From Streptomyces sp. AM 4-1-1 (lineage in GTDB: Bacteria > Actinomycetota > Actinomycetes > Streptomycetales > Streptomycetaceae): DNA of 64,000 bases. The stretch spans positions 4,774,001 through 4,838,000 of the forward strand of contig NZ_CP119145.1 in NCBI RefSeq assembly GCF_029167625.1. The letters are read 5' to 3'. Below, one piece after another: positions 1 to 9,332 of the stretch; positions within the stretch are counted from its first letter, which is position 1; the number at the start of each line of letters is the position of its first letter. The position numbers and the translations under genes are program-made. Below the pieces are notes generated by a model that searched no databases, was not told the origin of the DNA, and was given only the letters and a program-made list of their open reading frames with translations.

Positions 1-753
1 GCCGCGGCCACCACCGTCCTCGCTCTCGCACTGACCGCCTGCGGCGGAAGCGACAGCGGTACGAAGGACGCGGGCGCGGCGAAGTCCGACGCGCCGACCG
101 TGTCCTCGACGCAGGCCGCCGGGTCCGCCCCGTCCGCCGCTTCCGCCACCTCCGCCGTCACCGGCGGTTCGGCGAAGGACGCCGGCTCGGGCAACGGCGG
201 AAGCGCCAAGGCGGACCCCGCGGCCACGGTCGCCGCCGCCTCGGCGGTCAAGGCGAAGGGCGGCGGCAGCACGAACACCGAGAGCTACGCCTTCTCGCAC
301 CCGTGCGAGACGGGAAGGCTGTCGCTGCGGGTGACCACACGCTCGGGCGCGTCCTCGCAGCGGGTGATCGAGGTGCGCAACACCGGCTCGACCTCCTGCG
401 GTCTGAGCTACCACCCCGCGGTCGACCTCGGCGACTCCGCCTCCGGGGACCGGAGCCACAACGTCAAGCCGCTGATCCCCAGCGGACTCGGTGGCGCTCC
501 CGCCTACCCGGTGCTGGCGGGCCAGACCGCCTACGCGGTGATCGACCTCAACCCGAGCGGTGCGACCACCGGCACGGCGCCCGGGATCAACGAGATGAAC
601 GTGCTCGTCAGCCCGGACAGCATGCCGAACGCCGACACGCGCAACTTCCCCCTCGGCTCGGGTGCGAAGGTGCTCAAGCCGAAGCTGGGCCTGTACCGCG
701 GCACGGTCGCGGACGCGGTGAACTCCATGAAGCAGGCGGACACCCAGTCCTGA
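1..753 (+). CDS. DUF4232-type lipoprotein, 5' end outside window
   Basis: The frame is open from base 1, so the start codon lies upstream. The first codons encode a hydrophobic stretch ending in a lipobox (L-T-A-C, Cys codon at 40-42) followed by G-G-S, so this is a lipid-anchored exported protein. A long Ala/Ser/Gly-rich linker (about residues 15-95 of the visible part) leads to a globular domain with a pair of cysteines (HPCETG and TSCGLSY). That layout fits the DUF4232 secreted-domain family of actinomycetes; this assignment is by resemblance only. The nearest GTG, at 100, falls inside the linker and would remove the lipobox, so it is not the start. A strong terminator follows. Function unknown. 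Confidence 0.8.
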   Translation, partial: AAATTVLALALTACGGSDSGTKDAGAAKSDAPTVSSTQAAGSAPSAASATSAVTGGSAKDAGSGNGGSAKADPAATVAAASAVKAKGGGSTNTESYAFSHPCETGRLSLRVTTRSGASSQRVIEVRNTGSTSCGLSYHPAVDLGDSASGDRSHNVKPLIPSGLGGAPAYPVLAGQTAYAVIDLNPSGATTGTAPGINEMNVLVSPDSMPNADTRNFPLGSGAKVLKPKLGLYRGTVADAVNSMKQADTQS

Positions 754-794
754 GCTCCCTGACCTCCTCGACCTCCCCGACTTCCCCGAGAGAC

Positions 795-832
795 ACCGCC
801 CGCCGGAGCCGTTGTGCGCTCCGGCGGGCGGT
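795..832 (+). terminator. Intrinsic terminator-like hairpin
   Basis: Perfect 15-bp inverted repeat (ACCGCCCGCCGGAGC and its complement) with an 8-nt loop, 41 nt after the lipoprotein stop. There is no U-tract, as is usual for Streptomyces terminators. Confidence 0.75.
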
Positions 833-936
833 GGCCCGTCCCCGGGCCCGGTGGCCGACCTGACCGCGTCCGCGACCGCTCCGACGGTCCGCGGAGTTTT
901 CCCGAACCGGCGGCCCAAGATCGGTTCCGTACCTGA

Positions 937-1962
<1,026 letters not shown>

Positions 1963-2094
1963 GTCGCAGGAGTACAGGGAGCCGAAGGGACCGAAGGAGT
2001 CCAAGGACTCTGGTGACGGCGCGGGGGCAGGCGTCACACTGGCGAGGCCGTCCGCCCCGGGCGGACGGGACCATCGAGGATTGAGGAGAACGAC

Positions 2095-2685
2095 GTGGGG
2101 ACCGTAACGCTCGGCGTTTCGATCGCGGTCCCGGAGCCCTACGGCAGCCTGCTCCAGGAGCGGCGCGCGAGCTTCGGGGACCCGGCCGCGTTCGGCATCC
2201 CCACCCACGTCACCCTTCTCCCGCCGACCGAGGCCGAGGCGGCCGACCTGTCCGCGATCGAGGCGCACCTCGCCCGGATCGCGACGGCCGGCCGCCCCTT
2301 CCCGATGCGGCTCTCCGGCACCGGCACCTTCCGCCCGCTCTCGCCGGTCGTCTTCATCCAGGTCGTCGAGGGCGCCGCGGCCTGCTCCTGGCTCCAGAAG
2401 CGGGTCAGGGACAGCTCGGGGCCGCTGGTGCGCGAGCTCCAGTTCCCGTACCACCCGCACGTGACCGTCGCCCACGGCATCTCCGAGGAGGCGATGGACC
2501 GGGCCTACGGGGAGCTGGCCGAGTACGAGGCGTCCTGGCTCTGCGGCTCCTTCGCGCTGTACGAGCAGGGCGCGGACGCCGTCTGGCGCAAGATCCACGA
2601 GTTCCCGTTCGGGGCCGGGGGAGACGCGCCCGCCGTGCCCGCGCAGGGCGGCTGCTCGGTCGACGAACCGTCGCTCCAGTCCTGA
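2095..2685 (+). CDS. 2'-5' RNA ligase / 2H phosphoesterase family protein
   Basis: The two HxT motifs that define the 2H phosphoesterase fold are present: H38-V-T40 (in PTHVTLLPPT) and H122-V-T124 (in HPHVTVAHG). Family members hydrolyse cyclic phosphodiesters or join 2'-5' RNA ends in vitro; the physiological substrate is unknown for most bacterial members. The GTG start at 2095 follows GAGGAttGAGGAG with suitable spacing. Length is 196 aa, typical. It lies 132 bp after trpS on the same strand and could be read through from it; an RNA-repair or tRNA-related role is suggested only by this neighbourhood. Confidence 0.88.
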   Translation: MGTVTLGVSIAVPEPYGSLLQERRASFGDPAAFGIPTHVTLLPPTEAEAADLSAIEAHLARIATAGRPFPMRLSGTGTFRPLSPVVFIQVVEGAAACSWLQKRVRDSSGPLVRELQFPYHPHVTVAHGISEEAMDRAYGELAEYEASWLCGSFALYEQGADAVWRKIHEFPFGAGGDAPAVPAQGGCSVDEPSLQS

Positions 2686-2930
2686 GTCAGGACCCGGTTC
2701 GGCCCTGAACCGGGCCCGCGCCCGGAACGGCTCCGCTCCGGGTCCGCCGTCTCGTACAGAGCCCGGGGTCGTACACGTCGCCGTGGGCGCCGGACGTTCC
2801 GGCGACGTGCTTGCCGCCGCACGCGGGCCCTCCCTACGCGTACACGGGCCCTTCTCTGCGGCATGGGCGGGCGGCCCGGGACGCGGCCCCCCTCCGTACC
2901 GGTCCGGGCCCCGCGTGCCCGGTCACCCAG

Positions 2931-3037
2931 GACCGGCAGTGGTCCGAACAGGTTCAGACCGGCAGTGGTCCGAACAGGCTCGGACCGGCAATCGCCCGAA
3001 CAGACTCGGACGCTCAGACCGGCAGCCGCCTGAACAG
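2931..3037. repeat. 26-bp tandem repeat running into the 3' end of dprE2
   Basis: Three adjacent 26-bp units start at 2931, 2957 and 2983 (unit begins GACCGGCAGTGGTCCGAACA). After an 8-nt insertion, a fourth, diverged copy (GACCGGCAGCCGCCTGAACA, 3017-3037) is the last codons of dprE2 itself. The array therefore looks like a duplicated gene end. The rest of the gap (2686-2930) holds GC hairpins just after the 2H phosphoesterase gene, for example CCCGGTTC paired with GAACCGGG near 2692-2711, and nothing else that I recognise. Confidence 0.85.
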
Positions 3038-3769
3038 CGGACGCGGCACATGCCGCAGCGCCGACATCACCACCCGAAGCGCCCCCGGCACCCACACCGT
3101 CTCGGAGCGCCGCCGCAGCCCCGTCACGATCGCGGCGGCGACCGCGTCCGGGGTCGTCGCGAGCGGGGCCTCGGCCGTCCCCGCCGTCATCTTCGACCGT
3201 ACGAAGCCGGGGCGCACGACCATCACATGCACCCCGGTGCCGTACAGCGCGTCGCCCAGGCCCTGCGCGAACGCGTCCAGGCCCGCCTTGCTCGACCCGT
3301 AGATGAAGTTCGCGCGCCGGGCTCGCTCGCCCGCCACCGACGACAGCACCACCAGGGAGCCGTGCCCCTGCGCCTGGAGTGCGCCCGCGCACACCAGACC
3401 GGCGGAGACGGCCCCCGTGTAGTTGGTCCGGGCGACGCGGACGGCCGACATCGGCTCCTCCTCGTCATGGGTCTGGTCACCGAGGATGCCGAACGCCATC
3501 AGCACCAGATCGATGTCGCCCTCGGTGAACACCTTGCCGAGGGTGGTCTCGTGCGACTCCGGGTCGAGGGCGTCGAAGGCGACCGTACGGACATCGGCGC
3601 CCAGCACCCGCAGTTCCTCCGCCGCGGACTCCAGGGTGGGGGAGGGGCGGCCGGCCAGCCAGACCGTACGGGTGCGGCGGGCGATCAGCCGGCGGGCGGT
3701 GGCGAGTCCGATCTCGGAGGTGCCGCCGAGGACGAGCAGGGACTGCGGGGCACCGAAGGCGTCCTTCAT
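3014..3769 (-). CDS. dprE2: Decaprenylphospho-erythropentofuranosid-2-ulose 2-reductase (DprE2-like SDR)
   Basis: Short-chain dehydrogenase of 251 aa. The nucleotide-binding motif is GGTSEIGLA near the N-terminus, a Ser-Ser pair sits in VVLSSVAGER, and the catalytic Y-x-x-x-K is in FIYGSSKAGLDAF. In mycobacteria DprE2 reduces the 2-keto intermediate made by DprE1, giving decaprenyl-phosphoryl-arabinose (DPA) at the periplasmic side. The ATG at 3769 is preceded by GGAGAG. Longer frames extend to 4915 but overlap dprE1. It starts 41 bp after dprE1, so the two are an operon. The C-terminal codons (RRLPV) are the source-like sequence of the 26-bp repeat downstream. Assignment rests on the SDR motifs and the dprE1 neighbour. 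Confidence 0.88.
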   Translation of the reverse strand: MKDAFGAPQSLLVLGGTSEIGLATARRLIARRTRTVWLAGRPSPTLESAAEELRVLGADVRTVAFDALDPESHETTLGKVFTEGDIDLVLMAFGILGDQTHDEEEPMSAVRVARTNYTGAVSAGLVCAGALQAQGHGSLVVLSSVAGERARRANFIYGSSKAGLDAFAQGLGDALYGTGVHVMVVRPGFVRSKMTAGTAEAPLATTPDAVAAAIVTGLRRRSETVWVPGALRVVMSALRHVPRPLFRRLPV

Positions 3770-3810
3770 GGAACTCTCCAAGCAGGGTGTGTGCGGTGTG
3801 GAGTGGGAGG

Positions 3811-5160
3811 TCAGAGCGAGAGACGGCGTGAGAGGTCGGAGCGGAACGCGCCGTTCGGGTCGAGCTCGGCGCGCAGCGCGCGGAACGCGGGCAGTCGCGG
3901 ATACATCGCGGCCAGCGTCTCCGGGCGCAGCCGCGCGTCCTTCGCCAGGTAGACCCGGCCGCCGGCCGCCGCCACCTCCTCGTCGAGGCCGTCGAGGAGC
4001 GCGGCCAGTCCGGGGAGTCCGGTGGGCAGATCGAGGGCGAGGGTCCAGCCCGGCATCGGGAAGGACAGCCAGCCCGGATCGCCCGCGCCGAACCGCTTGA
4101 GCACGGCGAGGAACGACGGACAGCGGTGCCCCGAGATCCGCCGGACGATCCGGTGCAGTGCTTCCTCCTGGCCGTACCCGACGACGAACTGGTACTGCAC
4201 GAAGCCGCCGCGCCCGTAGACACGGTTCCAGTGCGGGACGCCGTCCAGGGGGTGGAAGAAGGCCGAGATCTTCTGGAGTTCGCCGGTACGGGACGCCGGG
4301 GACCTGCGGTACCAGAACTCGTTGAAGAGGGCGACGGAGGTGCGGCCGAGCAGTCCCTCCGGCAGGAACCGGGGTGCGGCGGGCAGCCGGCCCGGACGGA
4401 ACGCGAGTGGTGTGCGCCTCGCGTGCGCCGGGAGTGCGTCCGGTGGGGCGTGCTCCCCGCGGGTCAGCACGGACCGCCCGGTGGCCCTTCCGCGCGCCAG
4501 CAGATCGATCCAGGCGACCGAGTAGCGGTAGCGGTGGTCCGCCGCCGTCAGACGGGCCATCAGATCGTCGAGGTCCGTGGCCCGTTCGGTGTCGACCGAC
4601 ATCCAGGAGGTCGCGACGCGGTGGAAGCGGAGCGTGGCCGAGAGGATCACCCCGGTCAGCCCCATGCCGCCGGTGGTCGCGTCGAAGAGGTCGCTGCCCG
4701 GCCGGACCGTGCGCAGCTCGCCGTCGGCGGTCAGCAGCCGCAGTTCGGTGACGTGCCGGGAGAAGGAGCCGGAGACATGGTGGTTCTTGCCGTGGATGTC
4801 GGCGCCGATCGCACCGCCCACCGTCACCTGCCGGGTGCCGGGGGTGACCGGTACGAACCAGCCGAGCGGCAGCAGCACCTCCATCAGCCGGTGCAGACTC
4901 ACCCCGGCGTCGCACACCACGGTGCCGGTGGCCCGGTCGATGGCATGAATCCGGTTCAGGGCGGTCATGTCCAGCACGGAGCCGCCCGCGTTCTGCGCGG
5001 CGTCCCCGTAGGCGCGGCCGAGACCGCGGGCGATCGATCCACGCGGCCCGCAGCCGCGCACCACGGTGACCGCCTCCTCGTAGGTGCGGGGCCGGAACAA
5101 CAGGGCGGTCGTCGGGGCGGTACGGCCCCAGCCGGTCATGGACACGGTGTCGGCAGACAT
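3811..5160 (-). CDS. dprE1: FAD-linked oxidase, DprE1-like (decaprenylphosphoryl-ribose 2-epimerase subunit)
   Basis: A 449-aa VAO-family flavoenzyme. The FAD loop reads GRGLGRAYGDAAQNAGG, followed by GADIHGKNHHVSGSF, and the C-terminal substrate domain keeps RGGFVQYQF and YLAKDAR (its Lys matches the essential Lys418 of M. tuberculosis DprE1). DprE1 oxidises the 2-OH of decaprenyl-phospho-ribose. The residue aligned with mycobacterial Cys387, the covalent target of benzothiazinones (NICVDF), is Ala375 here (TLALDL). The ATG at 5160 gives the family length; a frame to 5649 exists only because the upstream repeat array lacks stops. No good ribosome-binding site is visible before 5160. First gene of the dprE1-dprE2 operon. 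Confidence 0.9.
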   Translation of the reverse strand: MSADTVSMTGWGRTAPTTALLFRPRTYEEAVTVVRGCGPRGSIARGLGRAYGDAAQNAGGSVLDMTALNRIHAIDRATGTVVCDAGVSLHRLMEVLLPLGWFVPVTPGTRQVTVGGAIGADIHGKNHHVSGSFSRHVTELRLLTADGELRTVRPGSDLFDATTGGMGLTGVILSATLRFHRVATSWMSVDTERATDLDDLMARLTAADHRYRYSVAWIDLLARGRATGRSVLTRGEHAPPDALPAHARRTPLAFRPGRLPAAPRFLPEGLLGRTSVALFNEFWYRRSPASRTGELQKISAFFHPLDGVPHWNRVYGRGGFVQYQFVVGYGQEEALHRIVRRISGHRCPSFLAVLKRFGAGDPGWLSFPMPGWTLALDLPTGLPGLAALLDGLDEEVAAAGGRVYLAKDARLRPETLAAMYPRLPAFRALRAELDPNGAFRSDLSRRLSL

Positions 5161-5511
5161 GACGGTGACCGTAGCGCCCAGGAAAACCCCTTTGAGGGAT
5201 TTGTTACAGGACTCACCGAAATGGGTGGTTGAGCGAGTGTCGTCACCCCGCTGCCGACGAACTCCCCCTCCCGACCAGAAGAGTCCCTTACGGGCCGGGC
5301 ACCGGCACCCGGCGAGCGGTGCCCCGCCGAGGCCAGCACGCCGGTCCGCACCGCACCGGACCGGGGCGCGTCCGGCGGACCGGCCGACTCGGCCGGCTCG
5401 CGCCGACCCGCCACCGATGTCCCGAGCGGGCCCGGCGGACGGGGCGCGCCCGGTGGACTCGTACCGAGGAAGGGGTGGCGGATGGGCCGCGCGGACACGG
5501 ACCGACGGCGG

Positions 5512-5840
5512 GTGGCCGCGTCGCGGGGCCGGGGTACGGCCCGATGGTGGGCGGTGGCGTCGCGGGACCACGGCACGGGTCCAGGGGCCGTGGCCGCGTC
5601 GCGGGCTTGCGGTACGGCCCGATGGTTGGCGGTGGCGTCGCGGGACCACGGCACGGGTTTACGGGTGGTGGGCGTGCCACGGGACTGCGGTACGGACCGA
5701 CGGCTGATGGCCGCGTCGCGGGACCGCGGTACGGACCGGCCGCTGATGGCCGCGTCGCGGGACCACGGCACGGGACCAAGGGGCATGGCCGCGTCGCGGG
5801 GCCGCTGTACGGGTCCACGCGTGGCGGTCGTCGCGTCCTG
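5512..5840. repeat. 39-bp degenerate tandem array upstream of the UbiA gene
   Basis: The landmark TCGCGGG recurs at 5521, 5560, 5599, 5638, 5677 (variant), 5716, 5755 and 5794, an exact 39-bp period with about eight copies and sequence drift. Because 39 is a multiple of three, open frames run through it on several frames. In the frame of the downstream prenyltransferase it would encode a Gly/Pro/Arg-rich 13-residue repeat like GPMVGGGVAGPRY. The whole 5161-5861 gap between divergent dprE1 and the UbiA gene has no other recognisable gene. Its first 60 bp (AAACCCCTTTGAGGGATTTG) are A+T-richer and probably hold the dprE1 promoter. Confidence 0.85.
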
Positions 5841-5861
5841 GGCGAGCGGGCGGGGGCGGCC

Positions 5862-6914
5862 ATGACCGAGCGCGGCGCCACGCTGCTCGACGAGCCGGAG
5901 GCCCCCGCGTCCCCCCGGCCGTCCGCGACGGCCGGGCGGGGGGTGCGCGGGTGGCTGCGCGCCAGGCCACTGACGAAGCGGTGCGCCGAGGCATCGGCGC
6001 TGCTGTCCAAGTGGCCGGCGATGCCGATGCCGCTGCTGGGAGTGGTGCGGGGGCTCGTGCGCACCGCGCGCCCCCGCCAGTGGATCAAGAACCTCCTGGT
6101 CGTGGCCGCCCCGGCCGCCGCCGGGAAGCTGCTGTCGTACCACGCGGCGGCCCGGCTGGCCGTCGTCTTCGCGCTGTTCACGGTGGCCGCCGCGGCCGTC
6201 TACCTGGTCAACGACGCCCGGGACGCCGAGGCGGACCGCGCCCATCCGCGCAAACGGCACCGCCCGGTGGCCGCCGGGGTGGTGCCGGTGCCCGTCGCCC
6301 ACACGGTCGGCGCGCTCCTCGCCGTCGCGGCGACCGGCGGGGCCGCGCTGCTCTGCTCCACCGCCACGGCCGTCCTGCTCACCTCGTACGTCCTCGCCCA
6401 GCTCGCCTACTGCCTGTGGCTCAAACGGGTGCTGGTGGCCGATCTGGCGGTCGTCACCAGCGGCTTCCTGACGCGGGCCATGATCGGCGGGGTGGCTCTC
6501 GGCATCCCGTTGTCCCGCTGGTTCCTCATCACCACCGGATTCGGCGCGTTGTTCATGGTGGCGGCCAAGCGGTACTCCGAGGCGGTGGAGCTGGCCGGCG
6601 CCGGGGGCGCCACCAGGACCCTGCTGACCGAGTACACCGTCGGATACCTGCGGTTCGTCTGGCAACTGGCGGCCGGGGTCGCCGTACTCGCCTACTGCCT
6701 GTGGGCCCTGGAGGGCGGCGCCGGCGGCGATGGGCTGCTGCCCTGGCGCCAGCTGTCGGTGATCCCGTTCACCCTGGCGGTGCTGCGGTACGCGGTCTTC
6801 GCCGACCGGGGCACGTCCGGTGCCCCCGAGGACGTGGTGCTGCGGGACCGGGCGCTCGGCGTGATCGGCCTGGTGTGGCTGGCGATGTACGCACTGGCGG
6901 TCGGCGATCTCTGA
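5862..6914 (+). CDS. UbiA-family decaprenyl-phosphate phosphoribosyltransferase-like membrane protein
   Basis: A 350-aa polytopic membrane protein of the UbiA prenyltransferase family. The Mg/diphosphate-binding signature is V-N117-D-A-R-D-A-E-A-D, preceded by PRQWIKN (residues 71-77), a hallmark of the DPPR synthase (UbiA/Rv3806c) branch. A second acidic region appears later as AAKRYSEAVEL. DPPR synthase joins decaprenyl phosphate to PRPP, the step before DprE1/DprE2, which lie divergently next door; the three genes together define the pathway. The ATG at 5862 follows GGGCGGGGGCGGCC. The frame is open upstream through the 39-bp array to 5229, so a repeat-encoded N-terminal extension cannot be excluded, but it is unlikely. 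About eight membrane segments follow residue 80. Confidence 0.88.
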   Translation: MTERGATLLDEPEAPASPRPSATAGRGVRGWLRARPLTKRCAEASALLSKWPAMPMPLLGVVRGLVRTARPRQWIKNLLVVAAPAAAGKLLSYHAAARLAVVFALFTVAAAAVYLVNDARDAEADRAHPRKRHRPVAAGVVPVPVAHTVGALLAVAATGGAALLCSTATAVLLTSYVLAQLAYCLWLKRVLVADLAVVTSGFLTRAMIGGVALGIPLSRWFLITTGFGALFMVAAKRYSEAVELAGAGGATRTLLTEYTVGYLRFVWQLAAGVAVLAYCLWALEGGAGGDGLLPWRQLSVIPFTLAVLRYAVFADRGTSGAPEDVVLRDRALGVIGLVWLAMYALAVGDL

Positions 6915-7008
6915 CCGTGCGGAACGCCCGCGAAGGCGCCGCCGCGGTCACCCACGGTGAACGGATCAGGACAACGGTTTTCCGCGCCCAGGAGGGTACG
7001 CGTACGAC

Positions 7009-8022
7009 ATGGACTGGCTGAAGAAACTCCCCGTCGTCGGCCCACTCGTCTCCCGGCTGATGACGACGCACATCTGGCACTCGTACGAGACGCTGGACCG
7101 CGTCCACTGGGCCAGGCTCGCCGCCGCCATCACCTTCATCAGCTTCCTGGCGCTCTTCCCCCTGATCACGGTGGGAGCCGCGATCGGGGCGGCGCTGCTC
7201 TCCACCCGGCAGCTGGACAAGATCGAGGGCAAGATCGCCGAGCAGGTGCCCGGCATCTCCGATCAGCTCGACATCGACAACCTGGTCGCGCACGCGGGCA
7301 CGGTCGGGGTGGTCGCGGGCGCCCTGCTGCTCTTCACCGGTATCGGCTGGGTCGGCTCGATGCGGGACTGTCTGCGCGCCGTGTGGGAGGCCGACGACGC
7401 GGACCAGGGCAACCCCGTCGTCCGCAAGCTCAAGGACGCCGGGGTGCTGCTCGGCCTCGGCGGGGCGGCGCTGGCCACCCTCGCCGCGTCCACGGCGGGC
7501 TCGGTCGCGGTCGGCTGGACCGCCGATCTGCTGGGCATCCCGGAGAGCGGCGCGGGCGGTGTGCTGCTCCAGATCGCGGCCCTGGCGGTCGCGGTCGTCG
7601 CCGACTTCCTGCTGCTGCTCTATCTGCTGACGCTGCTGCCGGGCATGGAACCGCCCAGGCACCGGCTGTTCGTGGCCGCGCTGCTCGGCGCGATCGGCTT
7701 CGAAATGCTCAAGCTGCTGCTCGGCAGCTATATGAAGGGCGTCGCGTCGAAGAGCATGTACGGGGCGTTCGGGGTGCCGGTCGCCCTGCTGCTGTGGATC
7801 AACTTCACCGCGAAGCTGCTGCTGTTCTGCGCGGCCTGGACGGCGACCCGCAGCAAGAAGGAGATGCCGGCCGACGACAGTGCCGCCCGCTCCCCCGACG
7901 GGAGCGCGGAGGGTACGGAGAGGGCGGACGGCACCGGGCGCGCGGGAGGCGCGACGGCCGCCGACGTGATCAGCCGCGGGGACGGCGGCGGACCAGGTCG
8001 GGGAGCGGCCAGCGCCGGTTGA
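7009..8022 (+). CDS. YihY/BrkB family inner-membrane protein
   Basis: A 337-aa protein with the YihY N-terminus (DRVHWARLAAAITFISFLALFP), about six membrane helices, and a hydrophilic Asp/Ser/Gly-rich tail of some 50 residues. The family was once called ribonuclease BN, but that activity belongs to another protein; its real function is unknown. AGGAGG seven bases before the ATG supports the start. The last 53 bp overlap the 3' end of the convergent D,D-carboxypeptidase gene, so the C-terminal tails of both proteins are encoded by the same DNA on opposite strands. Confidence 0.9.
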   Translation: MDWLKKLPVVGPLVSRLMTTHIWHSYETLDRVHWARLAAAITFISFLALFPLITVGAAIGAALLSTRQLDKIEGKIAEQVPGISDQLDIDNLVAHAGTVGVVAGALLLFTGIGWVGSMRDCLRAVWEADDADQGNPVVRKLKDAGVLLGLGGAALATLAASTAGSVAVGWTADLLGIPESGAGGVLLQIAALAVAVVADFLLLLYLLTLLPGMEPPRHRLFVAALLGAIGFEMLKLLLGSYMKGVASKSMYGAFGVPVALLLWINFTAKLLLFCAAWTATRSKKEMPADDSAARSPDGSAEGTERADGTGRAGGATAADVISRGDGGGPGRGAASAG

Positions 8023-9211
8023 CCAGATACACCCCGGCGGCCAGCACCACCAGCAGCCCGGCGACGATCGACAGCGCGACCCCGGCCCCACCGGCTCCCG
8101 CCCCGGTCGCCGAGGCGTGGGTCGCGTTCGGGCCGTGACCGCTCCTGCCCTTGGCGTCACCCGCCCCGGCGTCGCCGAGCCGCGCGGACCTCGGCGGCAC
8201 CAGCTCGCCGACCGGGGTCACCTTGCCGGTCGCGGCGAAGCCCCAGTCGAGCAGCCGCGCCGCCTCCTTGTACACCGCCTGGCTCTCGTCCGACGACGGG
8301 TTCATGACGGTGACCAGCAGCACCTTGCCGTTGCGCTCGGCGACCCCGGTGAAGGTGGAGCCCGCTTGCGACGTGTTGCCGTTCTTGACGCCCGCGATGC
8401 CCTTGTACGGGGTGACGCCGTCAGCGCCGGTGATCAGCCGGTTGGTGTTCTGGATGCCGAAGCTCTCGCGCTTGCCCCCCTTGCCCACCTTGCCGGGGAA
8501 CTGGGCGGACGCCGTCGAGCAATACTCCCGGAAGTCCGCCTTCTGGAGCCCGCTGCGGGCGAACAGCGTCAGGTCGTACGCGCTGGAGACCTGCGCCGGG
8601 GCGTCGTAACCGTCCGGTGACACCACGGTCGTGTCGAGCGCCTGGAGCTCCACGGCGTGCGCCTGCATCGCCTTCACCGTCGCCGGGACCCCGCCGAACA
8701 TCGCGGACAGCACATGCACCGCGTCGTTCCCGGAGACCAGGAAGACCCCCAGCCACAGGTCGTGCACGGTGTACGTGAGGTCTTCCTTGACGCCGACCAG
8801 GCTGCTGCCGGCACCGAGGCCCGCCAGATCCGCGTCGGCGACCTTGTACGTCCTGGTCTTCGGCTGGAGCCGGGGCAGCAGCGTGTCCGCGAAGAGCATC
8901 TTCAGGGTGGAGGCCGGGGGAAGCCGCCAGTGCGCGTTGTGCGAGGCGAGCACCTGGCCGTCCTCGGCGTCCGCGACGATCCACGACCGGCCGCTCAGAT
9001 CCTTGGGGAGCACCGGAGCCCCGGCGCCCAGCCGGACCTGCGTGCCGCTCCTGCCGAGCAGGGCCCCGCCCACCGTCGACATCACCGCCGGTGGCTTCTC
9101 CGTATCACCGGGCGTCGTGTCCTTGTCGGCCGCCGACACGGGACCGACGGCGGAAACGGACAACACAGCGGCGGAGAGGACCGTCAGTACGGTCTTTTTC
9201 AGAGCAGGCAC
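7970..9211 (-). CDS. D-alanyl-D-alanine carboxypeptidase (peptidase S11)
   Basis: Secreted penicillin-binding protein that trims the terminal D-Ala from peptidoglycan stem peptides. From the GTG at 9211 it has 413 aa: a signal peptide (LKKTVLTVLSAAVLSVSAVG), the SxxK nucleophile motif S101-T-L-K104 and SGN as the second motif. The third motif reads K-N-G (GVKNGNTSQAG) instead of the usual K-T-G. A C-terminal hydrophobic helix (VALSIVAGLLVVLAAGVYLV) followed by Arg-rich residues anchors it to the membrane. The longer frame to 9607 runs across the divergent small membrane-protein gene and is rejected. The ribosome-binding site is weak. The 3' end overlaps the YihY gene by 53 bp. Confidence 0.9.
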   Translation of the reverse strand: MPALKKTVLTVLSAAVLSVSAVGPVSAADKDTTPGDTEKPPAVMSTVGGALLGRSGTQVRLGAGAPVLPKDLSGRSWIVADAEDGQVLASHNAHWRLPPASTLKMLFADTLLPRLQPKTRTYKVADADLAGLGAGSSLVGVKEDLTYTVHDLWLGVFLVSGNDAVHVLSAMFGGVPATVKAMQAHAVELQALDTTVVSPDGYDAPAQVSSAYDLTLFARSGLQKADFREYCSTASAQFPGKVGKGGKRESFGIQNTNRLITGADGVTPYKGIAGVKNGNTSQAGSTFTGVAERNGKVLLVTVMNPSSDESQAVYKEAARLLDWGFAATGKVTPVGELVPPRSARLGDAGAGDAKGRSGHGPNATHASATGAGAGGAGVALSIVAGLLVVLAAGVYLVNRRWPLPDLVRRRPRG

Positions 9212-9332
9212 GGTCGGAAACGTACAGGGCGAAGATGTGGACGCGGCCGAGCGGGGACTGACCCGCCGTGCGTGCCGCCGGGACAGCCCACCCCGCAGGA
9301 CCGGGCCGGAGGACGACGGAGATACTGAGTTC

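Noticed and set aside
5512..5840. CRISPR array
   Set aside because: Units are contiguous and degenerate with no unique spacers, and there are no cas genes. The same holds for the other arrays in the window.
5288..6181. 297-codon minus-strand frame with Pro/Arg repeats over the 39-bp array
   Set aside because: Stop-free only because the repeat period is a multiple of three; it also overlaps the UbiA gene antisense, and no start signal is seen.
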